A stretch of DNA of 64,000 nt. It comes from Bryopsis sp. KO-2023 (lineage: Eukaryota; Chlorophyta; Ulvophyceae; Bryopsidales; Bryopsidaceae). The stretch's first letter is position 1. Each line of letters begins with the position of its first letter. This document shows, in pieces, positions 63,401 through 64,000 of the stretch. A model generated the notes under the pieces. That model made no database searches. It saw only the letters and a program-made list of their open reading frames with translations, and was not told the DNA's origin. Position numbers and translations under genes: made by a program. The stretch spans positions 4,675,001-4,739,000 of the forward strand of contig BSYQ01000006.1 of the NCBI GenBank assembly GCA_030272585.1, written 5' to 3'.

Positions 63401-63670
63401 CACAAAAACCCTGTACCCCGCACAGCGTAAAACGTTTACCACACAGATCACAAGTTGTTAAACCGAGCCGCCTTTGCGAATAACAGTCGTCTTCGTGGAA
63501 CCAGATTTTTTCCTCACCGCAATAAGAGCCGACGCCGTAAAAGGCCTCAGTTCGCCGTACTCCTCGAGGATCTCGCGCTCCCTGCCCTCGTTGTCGCCAG
63601 TCATTTTGTTAAGCACTTCCTCAAGTGCTCCGATCTCGTTAAGGGTAAGCACAAGAAAGAAAACAATCAT
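51480..63670 (-). CDS. Uncharacterised seven-exon gene, third exon interrupted by element F
   Basis: Predicted exons on the minus strand: 63464-63670 (candidate ATG 63670), 63105-63266, 62822-62963 plus 52538-52590 (split by F, one target duplication counted), 52272-52367, 51936-52102, 51570-51792 and 51480-51494 (stop TGA). All introns are GT/AG and phases agree throughout; the middle five joins are strong, the first 5' splice site (GTTTAA) and the tiny last exon are weaker. Product about 354 residues: N-terminal charged helix, GRKIHFWSTKTINKPIF, MGFVIGYRTLCQRVVD and a C-terminal coiled coil (KRIDALETENATR). I recognise no family. The true start may lie further upstream, since an alternative acceptor at 63635 would make 63637-63740 an intron. 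Every intron is loaded with a TGTGCGGGG motif. Confidence 0.62.
51495..52537 (-). repeat. Intronic TGTGCGGGG motif cluster, left of element F
   Basis: The four introns here (51495-51569, 51793-51935, 52103-52271, 52368-52537) contain about 18 copies of CCCCGCACA on the plus strand (TGTGCGGGG in the sense strand), spaced roughly 15-30 bp and often followed by CA repeats. The exons between them lack it. Confidence 0.8.
52591..52763 (-). repeat. 3' LTR of element F
   Basis: 173 bp, direct repeat of 62644-62816; minus strand starts TGATACG and ends CCTAACA. Confidence 0.93.
52764..52784 (-). other. Polypurine tract of element F
   Basis: A run of about 15 G on the minus strand, close to the 3' LTR start. 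Confidence 0.6.
52909..54768 (-). CDS. Extra ORF of element F: coiled-coil protein with C-terminal Cys/His module
   Basis: 619 residues from ATG 54768 (MSGTSEHLER). Residues about 5-220 are a long Glu/Lys/Ala coiled coil. The middle carries Ala/Glu/Lys repeats (AEKKAAAEKQ type) and a basic patch. The C-terminal part has CYYC, then C-x2-H-x2-C-x2-H-W (CGAHYVCPTHW), and about 60 residues later CQVC. Core spacing equals that of the A/B extra ORF, although the rest of the sequence has diverged. It lies in the same place between pol and the 3' LTR. Function unknown; conservation across two families argues for a real role in the element cycle. Confidence 0.8.
   Translation of the reverse strand: MSGTSEHLERLRQQRDEWKAKAEALETELAEALESGTEAVESHANVAADYEKLHKKLQEGVTKRDEQEAEICELAAELRETKEERAAEKTKLEADWTNRYRALQQQLSDAQVKARGAEAELKTIKRELSAKEEENSAKDQTISARNQEISAKAKEITQLTTDLALSRKTATKAQADTEWYHKENKQLISEAEKRYKHLATVQKELAATKAALAKAEKGDNFCSSTTARVLMSELVASKVEVSRLRASLMDIPQSLASFTHGLVGVRLDTAKTQAQLVRDGRIKDQVDMHKVKEITITNVDLTKAHNLDQVNDWLSRIDGAAENISQQLAKPPQSSLDDDDNEDVIAEEPTGSKPPLSAEDAQTKALVKAAMLKALAEKKKAAAEKKAAAEKQQADAEKTHAEKKAAAEKQKADAEKTHADAGKQKKADAEKKTPSTQADAEKVKEAEKKGAEKKGAEKSTKRGKKRTRAKDAKELRAALKKIKGTHDPALAGTKCYYCAGTQHGVGVKTSCGAHYVCPTHWPHHHVMDRVINRWLADKSIRPLDMTAEHLRLGKRAEDFLPLPSLPSPDTTDQLTLPCQVCRVKSAAFPSKTGVKELGSRLTYILRTMWDLEGLDSKTE
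54891..54896 (-). promoter_or_regulatory. TATA-like box ahead of the extra ORF in element F
   Basis: TATAAA on the minus strand in the 54769-55089 gap between pol and the extra ORF, about 123 nt upstream of its ATG, the same distance as in A and B. No gene seen in the rest of the gap. Confidence 0.42.
55090..59199 (-). CDS. pol: Pol polyprotein of element F
   Basis: 1369 residues from ATG 59199, which overlaps the last 25 nt of gag in the -1 frame. The N-terminal 60 residues are very Arg-rich (possible nuclear targeting). Protease-like LDCGA near residue 194; RT with CVDYR and FIDD near 580; RNase H (ITDASGTAYGAV, TDHQP); integrase HHCC near 925-970 and the D-D-E core (near 998, 1055 and 1091); GPF module; chromodomain near 1310-1350 (YLILWKGY, TWEPE). 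Either the ATG or a -1 frameshift at the gag end could be used. Confidence 0.93.
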   Translation of the reverse strand: MAKRSRRIEETSLHAARRKRARRRRYRHRRRQKLRESRAREREGNKKTEKESKRNPAQRAENPLMSTKLGDKERMDDSSTVILSTSGRELAESVGSVHEDSGSSSGDSNLESIPPCGEKQASEGSVKSLDRTSPRVPSDADARGASDRKKQPGVDGGDYLQDSFNPLVNNHHLKFMGYELKGRIGGVSISAYLDCGATENYVAQQLVDRLGLEFSSCNKTVSLANGSVCNVDKRCGNINMQLGGYKTQFSADVFPHLTYDIVLGLPWLIANNPSINFAQGTINIRQGQGWITVPVKERPTDYLQLANETTPLITHKKIFRYIKKQTEATDSLAYLVVVRESDPTDSNHLMQYPYEGVTVDSLQTSAGTNTPQETEVPKLLHDQMHPDIRSVVEEYSHIFPKDLPPGIPPVRKGHEFKIDLEDESMSPIHRPLYKLSPAELDEVRTQVDYLLEQRKIRPSESPWGAPILFVPKKDGGLRMCVDYRWINHYTIKNRYPLPLPEELMDRLAKAKIYTKIDLRSGYWQFPVRPKDTPKTAFRTRYGHFEFLVCPFGMSNCPAQFQTMVQDLLGEFLDHFVVVFIDDILVFSNSVEEHVDHLKQVFERLHKHKLYAKASKCEVGVSETDYLGYHLSGKGLQPMSDKVRAIQEWKELSSVGDVRSFLGMVSYYRKFIPEFARIAGPLHDLIKKNHVWTWGPIQREAFSKLKQKITRTPILLLPDPLLRYTVITDASGTAYGAVLCQDHGKGLQPIAYLSRRLKPAETRYSAYERELGAVAYALSQWRHYLEGAPGEVTVMTDHQPITHFMTQAKMSRTQSRWYTSGYFDSIDPKIVYVSGKANVLADALSRSLPDSQDQIHALSAWVVDEADAWKTAIAADQKLQAEVTKIQAGKPTKLSFEDGWLYYQATPASDKVLVVPNGYRKKVMGEFHDVPSAGHAGAARTSDVLQRYYWWKGVGKDVQAYVRTCPVCQRTKADTTKQKGLLHPLPIPTTKWEQITTDLVTDLPKSRGFTAIAVFVDRLTKYVRFAPCTKEITAPEYAKLFVDKIYKHYGLPKVIISDRDPRFTSSFWRSLFSLLGTQLRMSTAYHPQTDGQSEVTIRVLEDFLRPYVERYPDRWVDFLATAEFAANNSRNVSTGYAPAHLLYGQHMGQITVQKKLTAKEESEMATEMVKRMDEQLQQAKQQYATAQERMCVQANKRRREVIFKEGDEVLVRSTFIPLQSLQKIPPKIRRRFVGPFKVDKAISTVAYRLQLPPHWTIHSTFHVSKLKAYNRLSEDDEREVEPPEGELVDGAIEYEVERILRDRGTPNRREYLILWKGYDLMEATWEPEAHLANASDILAEYLRNRTRLPTKEEIRSKREERRTRRRKQPL
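59175..62141 (-). CDS. gag: Gag of element F
   Basis: 988 residues from ATG 62141 (MSGNDEQLYL). A long coiled coil (about residues 110-350) with an Arg/Ser stretch (SRRSRSRSSTRSR), a Pro-rich middle, Gly-rich linkers, a Ty3-type capsid region (FRDLILRIPNMTEEE) and a C-terminal Arg/Gly-rich part with one CCHC knuckle (CYICGEVGHGFGKC). The layout matches the Gag of A/B. Confidence 0.92.
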   Translation of the reverse strand: MSGNDEQLYLEYGIEDNQQERDAPDGPPLYPLIVAQELPAVGLPIQAEMDQPLQAYGVPAHPDMVEEAGDEEADIGPEFDEEMEEEPGVFINQQTQHLQQSQVNVHNQTLHVHNDGLQERDLHESQERLYSQLSEEAAQRTAQVAEHLDSRMEGACSSMASQVHDVLDSTLQSRHHQIEGQLSERLDERIQDLDAAAKGRLSQMEAGLANIRDVAQKEVDEAKEAQRILAEQVADTDEKRKKLEEEYDRQYNDALWGLDTVQQELRETQAEMDAGQDKQFKEIARVKYDLKETQEKAESFQIQHHAEVAYLLKEAAAAKEAAARLQAEMEELKRSQSRSSRRSRSRSSTRSREPREMLQEMLQDPETAQELKKVFEDVADTKFTSNFEFWRKKDAAAVATQMASAAQQTPLVAAMAGAGTRTVAQPPSLAEVQVPFGQPPQTSSGFAPDSVGFPPIPPVFPRANRPITRPASPPVIIPGVGRGSAISGQGNVPRPIVRPSAVFGQTPNTRPPAVLQPVQPPQRTQASPVVQTVPLTTPTTTSPEPPRTLPMPPPVSQPVLSHPSMISPPGYYAMGASYIRPSILGHSVNVYGAPSSGNPYVGWGSYPRIPQRAGGGGGGGGGGDDDGSGDGSGGGPSDRSGRGSAPGPHIGGGGEGPSRNPGGGPGDGGGGGGGGGGPPGPPGGVPDFMGYARPENRLLHIPNAVKFPMPKPYTGAGDRWIRDWQAELTNFCKVYDLDESVWLKVFRTNLSGSAATWRNMQEMRIREGVRPMFQDWVQLVEELAIAFEPTRMSDVSRRKLRKLQQTGTVRSYINAFRDLILRIPNMTEEEQYLTFVDGLRPQIRHQVVTMVTEGVEAAIVTAERIDSLGSQSQNNRGRGRGRGRWNWNWKNKPKADQNQQMQGQQPQPPPPPQDQNQQMGGGNRGGGGRGRGRGGRRGGGRNRGGGGRQQQGGARGGGACYICGEVGHGFGKCPKGPTFQKWLKDHAA
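62630..62641 (-). other. Primer-binding site of element F
   Basis: TGGTTTCGGAGC on the minus strand, two bases from the 5' LTR. Confidence 0.75.
62644..62816 (-). repeat. 5' LTR of element F
   Basis: 173 bp, identical by eye to 52591-52763. The 62142-62629 leader between gag ATG and primer site holds no gene I would call. Confidence 0.93.
62964..63463 (-). repeat. Intronic TGTGCGGGG motif cluster, right of element F
   Basis: The introns 62964-63104 and 63267-63463 hold about 12 copies of CCGCACA-type motif on the plus strand (sense strand TGTGCGG). The exon between them (63105-63266) has none. Confidence 0.8.
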
Positions 63671-63768
63671 TTTTGCAAAACGATAGAAAGGTAGGCCGCA
63701 CACACCGAGTTCACCAGGGTTCTCGAGCTCGATTGCCCCGCATGAAGCGCCAGGGGTGGGTTACATTA

Positions 63769-63776
63769 TTTATAAA
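63769..63776. promoter_or_regulatory. Palindromic TATA-like box between divergent genes
   Basis: TTTATAAA lies 89 nt upstream of the plus-strand ATG (63865) and about 100 nt upstream of the candidate minus-strand start (63670). It reads as a TATA-like box on both strands. The rest of 63671-63864 shows only two weak copies of the CCGCA motif. Confidence 0.4.
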
Positions 63777-63864
63777 CTAATTAGTGTGACTTGCGTAATG
63801 TGGACTGCTTTAGTTTCTGTCCCATTCCGTCTCACCTGTTGTTTCCTTGCCGTTAGCGTTAAAG

Positions 63865-64000
63865 ATGCCCAAGCGCGTGGGCTACACCGCCTTGAAGAGA
63901 TACCTGCAAACTGAAGACCCCTGCTGTCCAGCATGTGGACAGCGAATCGGCAGCGACACTTCCTGGAAGAGACATAAGCGCGACGGTGGAACTTGCCCGA
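63865..64000 (+). CDS. N-terminal part of a Cys/His (zinc-finger-like) protein, runs off the window
   Basis: ATG 63865 opens a 45-codon frame to the window edge: MPKRVGYTALKRYL, then C-C-x2-C (PCCPACGQRIG), WKRHKRDGG and a further Cys. The spacing of Cys and His suggests a zinc-binding N-terminal domain, but too little is visible to name a family. The context before the ATG (AAAG) is reasonable. Divergent from the minus-strand seven-exon gene. Confidence 0.5.
   Translation, partial: MPKRVGYTALKRYLQTEDPCCPACGQRIGSDTSWKRHKRDGGTCP

Overview
The window looks like nuclear DNA of a eukaryote with a repeat-rich genome. It has short spliceosomal introns (GT/AG, 68 to 197 nt), chromodomain Ty3-type LTR retrotransposons, a hAT-like MITE and tRNA-derived fragments. 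I cannot name the species. A charophyte-like green alga or another large-genome eukaryote is a guess only (low confidence).

Layout, left to right. (1) Positions 1-10462 hold the 5' end of a minus-strand LTR element (G). Its 206-bp LTR is split by element A (167-10263), a 10.1-kb minus-strand chromovirus with identical 420-bp LTRs and target duplication GCTCG. (2) Positions 10747-51335 are one minus-strand host or transposase gene, about 987 codons in three predicted exons, with a D-D-E RNase-H-like core. It is interrupted by element B (12317-49283, target duplication GAACA) and by a 465-bp hAT-like MITE (49599-50063, target duplication ACCAGAAA). (3) B is a close relative of A. Its gag carries a 27-kb foreign block (19630-46773) made of a truncated minus-strand retroelement E and two plus-strand Ty3-type elements, D1 and D2. 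These share the middle LTR (LTR-internal-LTR-internal-LTR). (4) Positions 51480-63670 are a second minus-strand gene of seven predicted exons whose reading phases fit exactly. Its introns are filled with a short motif, TGTGCGGGG, on the sense strand. Its third exon is interrupted by element F (52591-62816, identical 173-bp LTRs, target duplication TTTCC). (5) A plus-strand gene for a Cys/His protein starts at 63865 and runs off the end; a TATA-like palindrome lies between it and the minus-strand gene.

The retroelements share a common plan: Gag with a CCHC knuckle, then protease, RT, RNase H and integrase (with a chromodomain in A, B and F), and then an extra protein before the 3' LTR. In A/B and F the extra protein is a separate ORF with a long coiled coil and a C-terminal Cys/His module of identical core spacing (C-x2-H-x2-C-x2-H-W). 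Each copy has a TATA-like box about 120 nt upstream of its ATG. In D a looser version is fused behind the integrase. Elements A, B, D, F and G use the same 12-nt primer site, TGGTTTCGGAGC. A, B and F have pairwise identical LTRs by eye, so these insertions, and everything nested in B, look recent.
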